Assembly: GCF_902498785.1 (NCBI RefSeq)
Contig: NZ_LR701494.1
Coordinates: forward strand, 310,001-374,000
Direction: 5' to 3'
Length of the DNA stretch: 64,000 nt
Origin: Sphingomonas sp. EC-HK361
GTDB lineage: Bacteria > Pseudomonadota > Alphaproteobacteria > Sphingomonadales > Sphingomonadaceae
The notes under the pieces were generated by a model. The model was not told the origin of the DNA. It saw only the letters and a list, made by a program, of their open reading frames with translations, and made no database searches. Shown in pieces: positions 27,409 to 36,259 of the stretch (position 1 is its first letter; each line of letters begins with the position of its first letter). Both the position numbers and the translations under genes were made by a program.

Positions 27409-28797
27409 TCAGCGCCCCAGCATCGCCTCCGGCCGCACGACGTGGTCGAAGGTTTCTGCGTCAACGAGTCCGAGCGCGAGACCGGCTTCCTTCAGGGTAA
27501 GACCTTCGGCGTGCGCGTGTTTGGCAATCTTCGCCGCGCTGTCGTAACCGATTTCGGGCGCCAGCGCGGTGACGAGCATCAGCGACCTGTCGAGCAGTTC
27601 GGCGATCCGCGCGCGGTTCGGCTCCAGCCCCTCGATGCAGCGTTCGGCGAAGCTTTCCATGCCGGTGGCGAGCAGGTCGATCGAACGCAGCACGTTCGCC
27701 CCGATCAGCGGTTTGAAGACGTTGAGTTCCAGATGTCCCTGCATCCCGCCGACGGTGATCGCCACGTGATTGCCCATCACCTGCGCCGCAACCATCGTCA
27801 GCATCTCGCACTGGGTCGGGTTGACCTTGCCGGGCATTATCGAGCTACCGGGTTCGTTGGCGGGCAGATCGAGTTCGCCGAACCCGCAGCGCGGACCCGA
27901 GCCGAGCAGGCGGATATCGTTGGCAATCTTGGTCAGGGACACAGCCAGCGTATTGAGTGCGCCCGAGAGATGCACCAGCGAGTCGTTTGACGCCAGCGCT
28001 TCGAATTTGTTGGGCGCTGTAAGGAACGGCAAATCGGTCAGTTCGGCCATCTCAGTCGCAAAGGCTTCTCCAAAACCCTCAGGAGCATTGAGGCCAGTTC
28101 CGACGGCCGTACCACCCTGTGCCAGTTCCAGAACACCGAGCGCCGCGTCTCGCACGCGGTCGAAGCCCATCCCAATTTGACGCGCATAGCCAGAAAACTC
28201 ATCTCCGAGTGTGAGAGGGGTCGCATCTTGAAGATGAGTTCGGCCAGTCTTGACGATACCGCGCCATTGCTCCGCCTTCTCCATCATCTTGTAGAGCAGC
28301 AGCGCCAGCGCTGGTTTCAAACGTGTTTTGATCGCTAGACTGACTGCGGCATGCAGCGCGGTCGGGAAACTGTCGTTCGACGACTGGCCCATGTTCACGT
28401 CGTCATTGGGATGAACGGGCACCTTGCCGCCGCGCGTGCCGGCCAGCATCTCGTTGGCGCGGCCGGCGATCACCTCGTTGACGTTCATGTTCGATTGCGT
28501 GCCGCTGCCTGTCTGCCAGATGACCAGCGGGAACTGGTCGTCGAGCTTGCCGGCTACGATTTCCGCCGCCGCCGCCTCGATCGCGTAGGCCTTGTCCGCG
28601 GCGAGTCCGTGTGCGCGGTTCACCCGCGCCGCGGCCTGCTTCACCAGCGCGAGCGCGTGGACGATCTCGATCGGCATCGCCTCGCGCGCGCCGAACGGGA
28701 AGTTCTCGACGCTGCGCTGGGTCTGCGCGCCCCAATAGGCGTCGGCGGGGACTTCGATCGGGCCGATCGAGTCGGTCTCGGTGCGGGTGGCGGTCAC
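27409..28797 (-). CDS. fumC: class II fumarate hydratase
   Basis: Interconverts fumarate and malate in the TCA cycle without iron. The 462-aa product has the fumarase/aspartase signature [13 protein letters not shown] (about 316-328), substrate-site [14 protein letters not shown] and [14 protein letters not shown], and [14 protein letters not shown] with the catalytic His. Aspartate ammonia-lyase is excluded by the FumC-type signature context. It follows sspB on the same strand, separated by a 120-bp palindromic repeat. Confidence 0.95.
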   Translation of the reverse strand: MTATRTETDSIGPIEVPADAYWGAQTQRSVENFPFGAREAMPIEIVHALALVKQAAARVNRAHGLAADKAYAIEAAAAEIVAGKLDDQFPLVIWQTGSGTQSNMNVNEVIAGRANEMLAGTRGGKVPVHPNDDVNMGQSSNDSFPTALHAAVSLAIKTRLKPALALLLYKMMEKAEQWRGIVKTGRTHLQDATPLTLGDEFSGYARQIGMGFDRVRDAALGVLELAQGGTAVGTGLNAPEGFGEAFATEMAELTDLPFLTAPNKFEALASNDSLVHLSGALNTLAVSLTKIANDIRLLGSGPRCGFGELDLPANEPGSSIMPGKVNPTQCEMLTMVAAQVMGNHVAITVGGMQGHLELNVFKPLIGANVLRSIDLLATGMESFAERCIEGLEPNRARIAELLDRSLMLVTALAPEIGYDSAAKIAKHAHAEGLTLKEAGLALGLVDAETFDHVVRPEAMLGR

Positions 28798-28814
28798 GTC
28801 GAACTCCTGTTCTC

Positions 28815-28936
28815 CTCTCCCATAGGGAGAGGGAGGGGCCCGCCGCGTAGCGGTGGGAGGGTGAGGGCGAAACGGCTTCCGGCGCCCTCACCCTTCCGCG
28901 GCTGCGCCGCTCCCTCCCTCTCCCAATGGGAGAGGG
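28815..28936. repeat. large palindromic intergenic repeat, family B
   Basis: A near-complete 55-bp inverted repeat. The left arm starts CTCTCCCATAGGGAGAG and runs through a GGGAGGGTGAGGGCG segment; the right arm runs CGCCCTCACCC to CTCTCCCAATGGGAGAG. It fills the gap between the sspB stop (3 nt away) and fumC, and as RNA would fold into a long hairpin. Confidence 0.8.
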
Positions 28937-28938
28937 AT

Positions 28939-29418
28939 TTATTTTTTCCGTTTGAAATCCACGCTCACCACGTTCGACCCGTCCTCCACCGGCACGGCAG
29001 TCGGCTCGTCGTTCGTCGCCTCGTCGTGCGGCTCTGGCCCATCCTCGACCTGTGCCTGGAAGCGGAGCTCGAAATTGACCGCGGGATCGTGGAATCCGGT
29101 GATCGCCGAATAAGGAATGACGAGCTTCGACGGCACTTGATTGAAGCTCAGCCCGACCGAGAATTTCCGGTCGTCGACCTCCAGATCCCAATAGCGGTTC
29201 TGCATGACGATCGTCATCTCGTCGGGGAACCGCTCGATCAGGCGCTGGGGGATATCGACACCGGCAGCCTGCGTCTTGAAGGTGATGTAGAAATGATGCT
29301 CGCCGGGCAGGCCGCCGCTCTCGGCGACCGTGCCGAGGACGCGGCCGACGACGGCGCGCAGCGCCTCCTGCACGATCTCGTCGTACGGAATCAGGCTGTC
29401 GGGCATCTGGTCGGTCAT
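28939..29418 (-). CDS. sspB: SspB-type ClpXP adaptor (alphaproteobacterial)
   Basis: A 159-aa adaptor that delivers tagged proteins to ClpXP. It has the alpha-SspB core LPGEHHFYITFKT, FPDEMTIVMQNRYWDLEV and FSVGLSFNQVPSKLVIPYSAIT, followed by an acidic variable linker and a short C-terminal basic tail SVDFKRKK that would be the ClpX-docking peptide. It is divergent from hisB. Confidence 0.87.
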   Translation of the reverse strand: MTDQMPDSLIPYDEIVQEALRAVVGRVLGTVAESGGLPGEHHFYITFKTQAAGVDIPQRLIERFPDEMTIVMQNRYWDLEVDDRKFSVGLSFNQVPSKLVIPYSAITGFHDPAVNFELRFQAQVEDGPEPHDEATNDEPTAVPVEDGSNVVSVDFKRKK

Positions 29419-29492
29419 CGCGCCATGGGTAGCGCGCTTTGGGGTGCGGTCAAGATTGCACGGATGGCCATTGTCGCTATGGGATGCCGCCC

Positions 29493-30080
29493 ATGCGCAC
29501 CGCCACGATCAACCGCGCCACCGCCGAGACGAAAATCGCGGTCACCGTCAATCTCGACGGGACTGGCCAGTATCGAATCTCGACCGGCATCGGCTTTTTC
29601 GATCACATGCTCGAACAGCTCTCGCGCCATTCGCTCATCGATTTAGACGTCGATACCAAGGGCGATCTCCATATCGACCAACACCATACGGTCGAGGACA
29701 CCGCACTCGCGATCGGGCAGGCGATCGCTGAGGCGCTGGGCGACAAGCGCGGCATCCGCCGCTACGGCGATGCGCTGTCGCCGATGGACGAGACGCTGAC
29801 CCGCGTGGCGCTCGATATCTCGGGACGGCCCTGGCTCGTATGGAAGACGGACTTTACCCAGAAGCGGCTGGGCGAGATGGATACCGAGCTGTTCCAGCAC
29901 TGGTTCCACAGCTTCGCGCAGACCGCCGGGATCACGCTCCATATCGAGACGCTATACGGCGAGAACAACCATCATATCGCCGAAAGCGCGTTCAAGGGAC
30001 TGGCGCGCGCGCTGCGGATCGCGGTCGAGATCGACCCGCGCAAGACGGACGCGATTCCCTCGACCAAGGGCGTGCTGTAG
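29493..30080 (+). CDS. hisB: imidazoleglycerol-phosphate dehydratase
   Basis: Sixth step of histidine synthesis: dehydrates IGP to imidazole-acetol phosphate using manganese. The 195-aa monofunctional enzyme has [16 protein letters not shown], the metal-binding HHTVEDTA motif and [13 protein letters not shown]. The E. coli-type phosphatase fusion is absent. The ATG at 29493 is family-like. First gene of the his cluster; hisH begins 5 nt after it. Confidence 0.96.
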   Translation: MRTATINRATAETKIAVTVNLDGTGQYRISTGIGFFDHMLEQLSRHSLIDLDVDTKGDLHIDQHHTVEDTALAIGQAIAEALGDKRGIRRYGDALSPMDETLTRVALDISGRPWLVWKTDFTQKRLGEMDTELFQHWFHSFAQTAGITLHIETLYGENNHHIAESAFKGLARALRIAVEIDPRKTDAIPSTKGVL

Positions 30081-30084
30081 CGCA

Positions 30085-30693
30085 ATGGGCGGGATCGCCC
30101 TCATCGATTATGGCGCGGGGAACCTCCACTCGGTCGCGAACGCGCTGAAGGCTGCGGGCGCGACGGACCTTGCCGTCACCGATGATCCTGCCGCCGTGCT
30201 CCGCGCAGACCGGATCGTGCTGCCCGGCGTCGGCGCCTTTGGTGCCTGTGCGGCGGCACTTCGCGGCGTGCCGGGGATGATCGACGCGCTCGAGCGACGC
30301 GTCCGCATCGAAGGCGTGCCGTTTCTGGGCATCTGCGTCGGCATGCAATTGATGGCGGATGCGGGCGAGGAAATGGGCACGCACGAAGGCCTTGGCTGGA
30401 TCGACGGCCGCGTGCGGCGTCTCGATCCTCACGGCGCCGACGCGAAGGTCCCGCATATGGGCTGGAACGACGTGGCCCCCACCCGCCCCCATCCTTTGAT
30501 CGAACCGGGCGAGGCGTATTTCCTCCACAGCTATGCGTTCGAAGGCGCAGACGTGATAGCGACGACCGATCATGCCGGGCCGGTGACTGCCGCGATCGGG
30601 CGGGACAACATGATCGGGGTTCAGTTCCATCCCGAAAAAAGCCAGCGCTACGGGCTGGCGCTGCTGGAAAGGTTTCTGGAGTGGCGACCGTGA
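30085..30693 (+). CDS. hisH: imidazole glycerol phosphate synthase, glutaminase subunit
   Basis: Glutamine amidotransferase (class I) that feeds ammonia to HisF. The 202-aa product has catalytic C84 in GICVGMQL and the His-Glu pair H182/E184 in QFHPEKS. It begins with GIALIDYGAGNLHSV. Its stop overlaps the start region of hisA, consistent with a tightly packed operon. Confidence 0.96.
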   Translation: MGGIALIDYGAGNLHSVANALKAAGATDLAVTDDPAAVLRADRIVLPGVGAFGACAAALRGVPGMIDALERRVRIEGVPFLGICVGMQLMADAGEEMGTHEGLGWIDGRVRRLDPHGADAKVPHMGWNDVAPTRPHPLIEPGEAYFLHSYAFEGADVIATTDHAGPVTAAIGRDNMIGVQFHPEKSQRYGLALLERFLEWRP

Positions 30694-31448
30694 CCCCTTC
30701 GACTTCGCTCAGGACGGGACTGATCGTCTTTCCCGCGATCGACCTGAAAGGCGGCGAGGTCGTCCGTCTGGCGGAGGGCGATATGGACCGCGCGACCGTC
30801 TATGGCGACGATCCCGCGGCGCAGGCCATGCTGTTCGCCGATGCGGGCGCTGGATATCTCCACGTCGTCGACCTCGACGGCGCCTTTGCCGGCAAGAGCG
30901 TCAATGGCGACGCGGTGAAGGCGATCGTCGCGCGCTTTCCCGGGCATGTGCAATTGGGTGGCGGGATACGGACGCCCGAAAGCGTTGCCGGGTGGTTCGA
31001 CCTAGGCGTCTCGCGGGTCGTCATTGGCACGGCGGCGCTCGAACAACCGCAATTCGTCCGCGACATGGCGAAGGCGTATCCGGGCGGGATCGTCGTCGCG
31101 GTGGACGCAAAGGACGGCCTGGTCGCGACGCGCGGCTGGGCGGATGTGTCCGACGTGACTGTCACTGACATGGCGCGTCGGTTCGAGGATGAGGGCGTCG
31201 CGGCGTTGCTGTTTACCGATGTCGGCCGGGACGGGATGCTGAAGGGGTGCAACGTCGAAGCGACCGTCGATCTCGCGCGAGCTGTCGATATTCCGGTGAT
31301 CGCCAGCGGTGGGGTGAAGGGCATCGCCGATATCCACGTGCTGGCGCTGCATGCGCGGGACGGCGTGGAGGGCGTCATCACCGGCCGTGCGCTCTATGAC
31401 GGTCGGCTAGATTTGGCCGCGGCGCTCAGCGTAGCTGGGGCAGCGTGA
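30681..31448 (+). CDS. hisA: phosphoribosylformimino-5-aminoimidazole carboxamide ribotide isomerase
   Basis: A TIM-barrel Amadori isomerase of about 255 aa. The usual N-terminus [19 protein letters not shown] is preceded by a [10 protein letters not shown] segment that comes from an intergenic repeat motif (30694-30718). Catalytic Asp residues are in PAIDLK and FTDVGRDGM. Two GTG starts are possible, 30681 or 30690 (GTGA overlap with hisH). The extra residues sit before the first strand and should be tolerated. Confidence 0.93.
   Translation: MATVTPSTSLRTGLIVFPAIDLKGGEVVRLAEGDMDRATVYGDDPAAQAMLFADAGAGYLHVVDLDGAFAGKSVNGDAVKAIVARFPGHVQLGGGIRTPESVAGWFDLGVSRVVIGTAALEQPQFVRDMAKAYPGGIVVAVDAKDGLVATRGWADVSDVTVTDMARRFEDEGVAALLFTDVGRDGMLKGCNVEATVDLARAVDIPVIASGGVKGIADIHVLALHARDGVEGVITGRALYDGRLDLAAALSVAGAA
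30694..30718 (+). repeat. repeat arm inside the hisA N-terminus (family A)
   Basis: CCCCTTCGACTTCGCTCAGG then ACGGG is one arm of the CTTCGAC-GCTCAGG repeat found as full palindromes at 37279-37352 and 39681-39757. Here it lies in frame between the hisA start codon and its conserved core. Confidence 0.65.
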
Positions 31449-31669
31449 GCGATTTTGCATTCGGAATGCTCGGGCTTGTCATTATCGGTCCGTTCTTTGT
31501 GTGGACGGTCGTGCGAGGACTGAGCAAAGGACGAATATGGAGCCGCTTTGGCCCGGACTTTCGTCGCGACAAGCAGCCAATTCTGTTTTGGCTGAGTGTT
31601 GTCACCTACGGCGTGATCGCGACTGTGACATTCGCATCGAGCATGCGGATGGTGACTTCATCCCCATGA
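31445..31669 (+). CDS. small membrane protein between hisA and hisF
   Basis: A 74-aa protein with two hydrophobic segments ([18 protein letters not shown], then [17 protein letters not shown]) around a basic loop. GTG start overlaps the hisA stop (GTGA), and its TGA overlaps the hisF start (ATGA), so it is translated as part of the operon. It has no role in known histidine synthesis and I do not recognise a family. Confidence 0.7.
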   Translation: MSDFAFGMLGLVIIGPFFVWTVVRGLSKGRIWSRFGPDFRRDKQPILFWLSVVTYGVIATVTFASSMRMVTSSP

Positions 31670-32445
31670 CCGTCCGCGCACGTGTCATCCCTTGTCTCGA
31701 CGTGGCGAACGGGCGCGTCGTGAAGGGTGTCAATTTCGTCGATCTGATCGATGCCGGCGATCCCGTGGAGCAGGCCCGCGCCTATGATGCGGCGGGCGCG
31801 GATGAGCTGTGCTTTCTCGATATTACCGCCAGCCACGAGGCGCGCGGCACGATTCTCGATGTGGTGCGGCGCACCGCCGAAGTCTGCTTCATGCCGCTGA
31901 CCGTCGGCGGCGGGGTGCGATCAGCGGAAGACGCCCGCGCGCTGCTGCTCGCGGGCGCGGACAAGGTTGCGGTCAATTCGGCTGCCGTCACCCGTCCGGA
32001 GGTCGTCGCCGACATTGCCGAGCGTTTCGGGAGCCAGTGCTGCGTCGCGAGCATCGACGCGCGGCGCGTGGGCGACGGACGCTGGGAAGTCTCTACCCAC
32101 GGCGGGCGGCGGGAAACCGGTATAGACGCGGTTGCACACGCCTTGCGGCTGGCGGACCTCGGCGCGGGCGAACTGCTCGTCACGTCGATGGACCGCGACG
32201 GGACGAAATCCGGCTACGACCTCGACCTCATCCGCGCCATCGCCGACCGGACTACGGTGCCGGTCGTTGCCTCCGGTGGTGTCGGCGGGCTCGACGATCT
32301 CGTCGCGGGCATTCGCGACGGTCACGCCAGTGCCGTTCTCGCCGCGTCGATTTTCCATTTCGGCCAGGCGAGCATCGCCGATGCCCATGCGGCGCTGGCG
32401 GCGGCGGGCATCGCCGTTCGAAAACCGGCGGGCGACAAAGGGTAA
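31666..32445 (+). CDS. hisF: imidazole glycerol phosphate synthase, cyclase subunit
   Basis: TIM-barrel subunit that with HisH makes IGP and AICAR. The 259-aa product has [16 protein letters not shown] with catalytic D12, [11 protein letters not shown] and [13 protein letters not shown] with the second catalytic Asp. The ATG overlaps the preceding TGA. Followed by a 56-nt gap and the chemoreceptor-like gene. Confidence 0.96.
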   Translation: MTVRARVIPCLDVANGRVVKGVNFVDLIDAGDPVEQARAYDAAGADELCFLDITASHEARGTILDVVRRTAEVCFMPLTVGGGVRSAEDARALLLAGADKVAVNSAAVTRPEVVADIAERFGSQCCVASIDARRVGDGRWEVSTHGGRRETGIDAVAHALRLADLGAGELLVTSMDRDGTKSGYDLDLIRAIADRTTVPVVASGGVGGLDDLVAGIRDGHASAVLAASIFHFGQASIADAHAALAAAGIAVRKPAGDKG

Positions 32446-32501
32446 GGCGGTCTTAACGACGATGGCGTAATCCTCACGACGACCCTCAACCGGAAGAACC
32501 G

Positions 32502-33548
32502 ATGCCACGCCGGATACGCGCTCTCCTGTCCTCGCTTGGCGACGAAGTCCGGTCCTTCGCGAACGAAAGCGAGGAGATTGCAGGCCGCACCAACCTGCTC
32601 GCGCTCAACGCCACGATTGAGGCGGCGCGTTCGGGGGAGGCGGGGCGCGGATTTTCGGTGGTGGCGCAGGAAGTGAAAAGCCTCGCATCGCAAGCACGCG
32701 GTTCGGCCGCGAAGTTTCGCGAACATGTGCTCGGCGGTCTGAACGCCGGCACCATGATCGCCGATGAACTCGTCGGCGAGGTGGAAGGCGCGCGGCTCGC
32801 CGAACTGGCCGAATCGATCGTCCAGTCGATTTCCCGTTCGCTTTACGATCGATCGATCGATATCCGAATGCTGGCGTCCGACACCTCCGTCGTGGAGGCT
32901 GCTGCCGATCAGGGTCGCGATCCGCGGACCGTGGCGCGCGCGCTCGTGCGACTTCAGGCGCTGCTCAAACACTCGCCCTATTTCCTCAACGCCTTCATCG
33001 TCGATGCGACGGGCCGCATACCCGTCTGCGCCCACGCCAATGCGTCGGTTCGCAATGAAAATCTCGGCGATGCGCCGCAATATCGAAAAGCCATGAACGC
33101 CCGCGCGGGCGAGGACTGGTTCACCGACGCGGTGTGGGAGAATCCCTGGTCGGGTCACCGCAAGGTGCTCGTCTATGTCGCGCCGATCCGCCTCGAGGGC
33201 GACGTCGTCGGCGTATGCTATCTCGAATATGATTTCGAAGGGCAGGCATCCCGGATCATGGACGTGATGAAGGCGAGCGCGACCAATTCCGTGATCTCGA
33301 TCCTCGACGAGCAATCGCGTGTTGTCGCAACGACCGGCGCCTATGCGTTCGGCCACCGCGTCACCCACGACGAGCAGAGCCGGTCCGCCGTGGCCGGGAG
33401 CGACGGCAAGATCGCGGCGCTGTCCGGCAGCAGCCCCTATTACGACTTTGACGGCCTGAACCTGCGGTGCCTTATCGAACATCAGGTGCCGACCGAGGAT
33501 GAAATTGCGCTTGCACTGAGGCGTGTCTTCCGCGGCGTGGAGCGGTGA
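32502..33548 (+). CDS. soluble chemoreceptor-like protein: partial MCP signalling tip plus Cache sensor
   Basis: A 348-aa protein with an unusual order. Residues about 25-68 match the second half of an MCP signalling hairpin ([20 protein letters not shown], then [16 protein letters not shown]). A helical linker (about 80-130) leads to a Cache/PDC-type sensor (about 130-250: [48 protein letters not shown]). There is no signal peptide or TM segment, so the sensor must be cytoplasmic. The first half of the coiled coil and methylation helices are missing. It sits between hisF and hisE. Confidence 0.75.
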   Translation: MPRRIRALLSSLGDEVRSFANESEEIAGRTNLLALNATIEAARSGEAGRGFSVVAQEVKSLASQARGSAAKFREHVLGGLNAGTMIADELVGEVEGARLAELAESIVQSISRSLYDRSIDIRMLASDTSVVEAAADQGRDPRTVARALVRLQALLKHSPYFLNAFIVDATGRIPVCAHANASVRNENLGDAPQYRKAMNARAGEDWFTDAVWENPWSGHRKVLVYVAPIRLEGDVVGVCYLEYDFEGQASRIMDVMKASATNSVISILDEQSRVVATTGAYAFGHRVTHDEQSRSAVAGSDGKIAALSGSSPYYDFDGLNLRCLIEHQVPTEDEIALALRRVFRGVER

Positions 33549-33588
33549 AATCTGTAACCGGGCGCGGTCGCGCGGATAGGGAGTCAAG

Positions 33589-33741
33589 ATGCCCGCGTTG
33601 ATCCTCGTGGCGTCCGGCCATGACGGGGTCGTTGCGCCCCGCTCGGGGTTCGCGCTGTCCGACGTCGCGCTGTTCGTAATGGCGGCCGCTGGCGTGTGGC
33701 TGGTCCGTCGTGCGCTGCGCAAACGCTTCCGCAAGGATTGA
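33589..33741 (+). CDS. 50-residue membrane microprotein
   Basis: A short gene: ATG preceded by AGGGAG, 50 codons, TGA. The product has one hydrophobic helix (FALSDVALFVMAAAGVWLV, about residues 21-39) and a strongly basic C-terminus RRALRKRFRKD, so it would insert with the tail in the cytoplasm. It lies in the his operon between the Cache protein and hisE, 33 nt before hisE. No family recognised. Confidence 0.55.
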   Translation: MPALILVASGHDGVVAPRSGFALSDVALFVMAAAGVWLVRRALRKRFRKD

Positions 33742-33774
33742 CCGCGCGGTCGCGTCGCGCCACCGGTGCGCGTC

Positions 33775-34089
33775 ATGGACCCGTTCGACCGCCTTGAAGC
33801 CACGATCCGCGACCGCCGCGGCGCCGATCCCGCCTCCTCCTATGTCGCGAGCCTGTTCGCGAAAGGGCGCGGGCGGATCGCGCAGAAGCTGGGCGAGGAA
33901 GCGGTGGAGACGGTCATCGCAAGCCTGGGCGACGATCCGGCGAAGATCGTGCCAGAGGCGGCGGACCTGATCTTTCACCTGATCGTGCTGCTGGCCGACG
34001 CGGGTGTTTCGCTGGAGGATGTGCGGGCGGAACTGGCTCGACGCGAGGGTGTGTCGGGGATTGAGGAAAAGGCGGGGCGCGCCGAATAG
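33775..34089 (+). CDS. hisE: phosphoribosyl-ATP diphosphatase
   Basis: Second step of histidine synthesis. The 104-aa all-helical MazG-fold enzyme begins DPFDRLEATIRDRRGADP and has the metal-binding EEAVET and PEAADLIFHLIVLLAD motifs. A separate hisI gene is therefore expected elsewhere. ATG at 33775 is used; a GTG at 33766 is in frame. A palindromic repeat follows before hinT. Confidence 0.95.
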   Translation: MDPFDRLEATIRDRRGADPASSYVASLFAKGRGRIAQKLGEEAVETVIASLGDDPAKIVPEAADLIFHLIVLLADAGVSLEDVRAELARREGVSGIEEKAGRAE

Positions 34090-34098
34090 TCGATTGTA

Positions 34099-34148
34099 TC
34101 CCCGCGAAGGCGGGGATCCAGACTGGGCTCCCGCCTTCGCAGGAGCAC
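34099..34148. repeat. palindromic intergenic repeat, family C
   Basis: ATCCCCGCGAAGGCGGGGATCC forms one hairpin arm set, followed by GCTCCCGCCTTCGCAGGAGC. It fills the gap between hisE and hinT, ending about 18 nt before the hinT start. Confidence 0.65.
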
Positions 34149-34166
34149 ATCGTGGAGAGACGACAT

Positions 34167-34544
34167 ATGCCGATCGACGCTACCCTGCCCTATGACGACC
34201 AGAACGTCTTCGCAAAGGTGCTGCGCGGGGAAATTCCGTCGAAGCGCGTCTATGAAAGTGCGCATTCGATCGCCTTTCACGATATCGCCCCGCAGGCGCC
34301 GACCCATATCCTCGTCATCCCGCGCGGCGCCTATGTCTCGTGGGACGATTTTTCCGCGCGCGCCAGCGACGCGGAAATCACCGATTTCGTCCGCGCCGTG
34401 GGCGAAGTCGCACGCGCAGCGGGGCTGGTCGAACCCGGTTACCGATTGCTCGCCAATGTCGGGCAGGACGCGCATCAGGAGATCGCGCACCTCCATGTCC
34501 ACATCTTTGCGGGCCGAACGCTCGGTCCGATGCTTGCACGATAG
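34167..34544 (+). CDS. hinT: HIT-family (HinT-like) purine nucleotide phosphoramidase
   Basis: A 125-aa histidine-triad protein. It begins YDDQNVFAKVLRGEIPSKRVYE and carries the catalytic triad HLHVHIFAGR near its C-terminus. HinT hydrolyses adenosine phosphoramidates. GGAGAG lies 8 nt before the ATG; the in-frame GTG at 34152 is less likely. Adjacent to hisE as in many Alphaproteobacteria. Confidence 0.92.
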   Translation: MPIDATLPYDDQNVFAKVLRGEIPSKRVYESAHSIAFHDIAPQAPTHILVIPRGAYVSWDDFSARASDAEITDFVRAVGEVARAAGLVEPGYRLLANVGQDAHQEIAHLHVHIFAGRTLGPMLAR

Positions 34545-34654
34545 TTGCGCGCGGGCGCACTAAGGGATTGCGCGGGGCGCGGTTGCCGCTAGGTTCTCGC
34601 GCTTACCACGAAGGCCGCGCCACGAGGCAGCGGCCATTCCCGGGGGAGTAGTTG

Positions 34655-36190
34655 ATGATTTTCGGGCGCGTAAAGCCTCTCGACGCCATTCTGGCAACCG
34701 CCGAGAAGCGCGGTCTCCATCGTTCGCTGGGCGCATTCCAGCTCACCATGCTCGGCGTCGGCGCCGTCATCGGCACCGGCATCTTCGTGCTGACCTCCGA
34801 AGCCGCGCAGAAGGCCGGTCCGGGCATGATGCTGTCGTTCGTCATCGCGGGCTTCGTCTGCGCGGTCGCGGCGCTCTGCTATTCCGAACTCGCCTCGATG
34901 GTGCCGGTCGCCGGTTCCGCCTACACCTATACCTATGCGGTGATGGGCGAGCTGCTCGCATGGATGGTCGGCTGGGCGCTGATCCTCGAATATGCGGTCG
35001 GCGCGAGCGCGGTCGCGGTGGGCTGGTCCGGCTATGTCGTCGGGCAGATCCGCAATCTGCTGCACATAGACATACCGATGGAATGGGTGAACGGGCCGTC
35101 CGCTGGCGGCTATATCAACCTGCCCGCGGTCATCATCTCGCTGCTCGTCACGTGGCTGCTGGTGATCGGCACGACCGAAAGCGCGCGGGTCAATGCGATC
35201 CTCGTGGCGATCAAGGTCGCCGCCCTCACGCTCTTCATCGCGCTGTCGGTGCCGGTGATGAACGGCGCGCATTTCACCCCGTTCATGCCGACCGGCTTTG
35301 CCGGTGTCGCAGGCGCGGCGGCATCGATCTTCTTCGCCTATGTCGGCTTCGATGCGGTCTCGACCGCGGCGGAGGAAACCAAGAATCCGCAGCGCAACGT
35401 GCCGATCGGGCTCATCGCGTCGCTGCTGTTCTGCACCGTCTTCTACATCCTCGTGTCGGCCGGCGCGATCGGATCGCCGATCGGGGCGCAGCCGGTGCGT
35501 GACGCGGCGGGCGTCGTCCTGGCCCCCGGCACGTCGGAACTGGCCGACCGGTGCCGCGCGATCGTCGCCGGCGGCACGATCGAACCGCTGTCGTGCAGCC
35601 GCGAGGCGCTGGCGCATGTGCTACGCGTCATCGGATGGGAAAAGATCGGCAATCTGATCGGCCTTGCCGCGACGCTGGCGCTGCCGTCGGTCGTGCTGAT
35701 GATGATGTTCGGCCAGACCCGCGTGTTCTTCACGATGGCGCGCGACGGCCTGCTCCCCGAAAAGCTCGCCTCGGTCCATCCGAAATACAAGACGCCGCAC
35801 GTCGTCACGATCGTGACCGGGCTGGCGGCGACCGGGGCCGCGGCGTTCCTGCCGGTGGGCAAGCTGGCCGACTATTCGAACTCGGGCACGCTGTTCGCGT
35901 TCTTCATGGTGGCGCTGTCGGTGATGGTGCTGCGCAAGGCCGACCCGACACGCAAGCGGCCGTTCCGCACGCCGATGGTGTGGGTCGTCGCGCCGCTCGC
36001 GATGATTGGCTGCGCCTATCTCTACATCTCGCTGCCGCTGCTCGCGATCCTCGTGCTGCCGGTATGGGGTGCGATCGGCCTGGTGATCTACTTCGCCTAC
36101 AGCCGTCGCCGCAGCTTCGTCGGCCGGGGCATCTTCGACACGCTCGACGACCCCGCGATGATCCCGGAAACCGCCAAGCCGCTCGCCTGA
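34655..36190 (+). CDS. APC-family amino-acid permease
   Basis: A 511-aa inner-membrane amino-acid transporter with about twelve TM helices. Helix 1 has the substrate-binding GVGAVIGTGIFVLT motif, and GFDAVSTAAEETKNPQRNVP is the conserved loop of the cationic/YfnA-like branch. GGGGGAG precedes the ATG by 6 nt; an adjacent TTG at 34652 is ignored. Substrate is likely a cationic or neutral amino acid. Confidence 0.9.
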   Translation: MIFGRVKPLDAILATAEKRGLHRSLGAFQLTMLGVGAVIGTGIFVLTSEAAQKAGPGMMLSFVIAGFVCAVAALCYSELASMVPVAGSAYTYTYAVMGELLAWMVGWALILEYAVGASAVAVGWSGYVVGQIRNLLHIDIPMEWVNGPSAGGYINLPAVIISLLVTWLLVIGTTESARVNAILVAIKVAALTLFIALSVPVMNGAHFTPFMPTGFAGVAGAAASIFFAYVGFDAVSTAAEETKNPQRNVPIGLIASLLFCTVFYILVSAGAIGSPIGAQPVRDAAGVVLAPGTSELADRCRAIVAGGTIEPLSCSREALAHVLRVIGWEKIGNLIGLAATLALPSVVLMMMFGQTRVFFTMARDGLLPEKLASVHPKYKTPHVVTIVTGLAATGAAAFLPVGKLADYSNSGTLFAFFMVALSVMVLRKADPTRKRPFRTPMVWVVAPLAMIGCAYLYISLPLLAILVLPVWGAIGLVIYFAYSRRRSFVGRGIFDTLDDPAMIPETAKPLA

Positions 36191-36206
36191 CGGGTTCGGG
36201 CGACAC

Positions 36207-36241
36207 AAAAAAGGGCCGGGGATTCCTCCCCGGCCCTTTTT
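36207..36241. terminator. bidirectional terminator between permease and PfkB genes
   Basis: GGGCCGGGGA (36213-36222) and TCCCCGGCCC (36227-36236) form a perfect 10-bp stem with loop TTCC. A6 lies on one side and T5 on the other, so it works for both converging genes. Confidence 0.88.
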
Positions 36242-36259
36242 ATTTGCCTTGAAGGCGGC

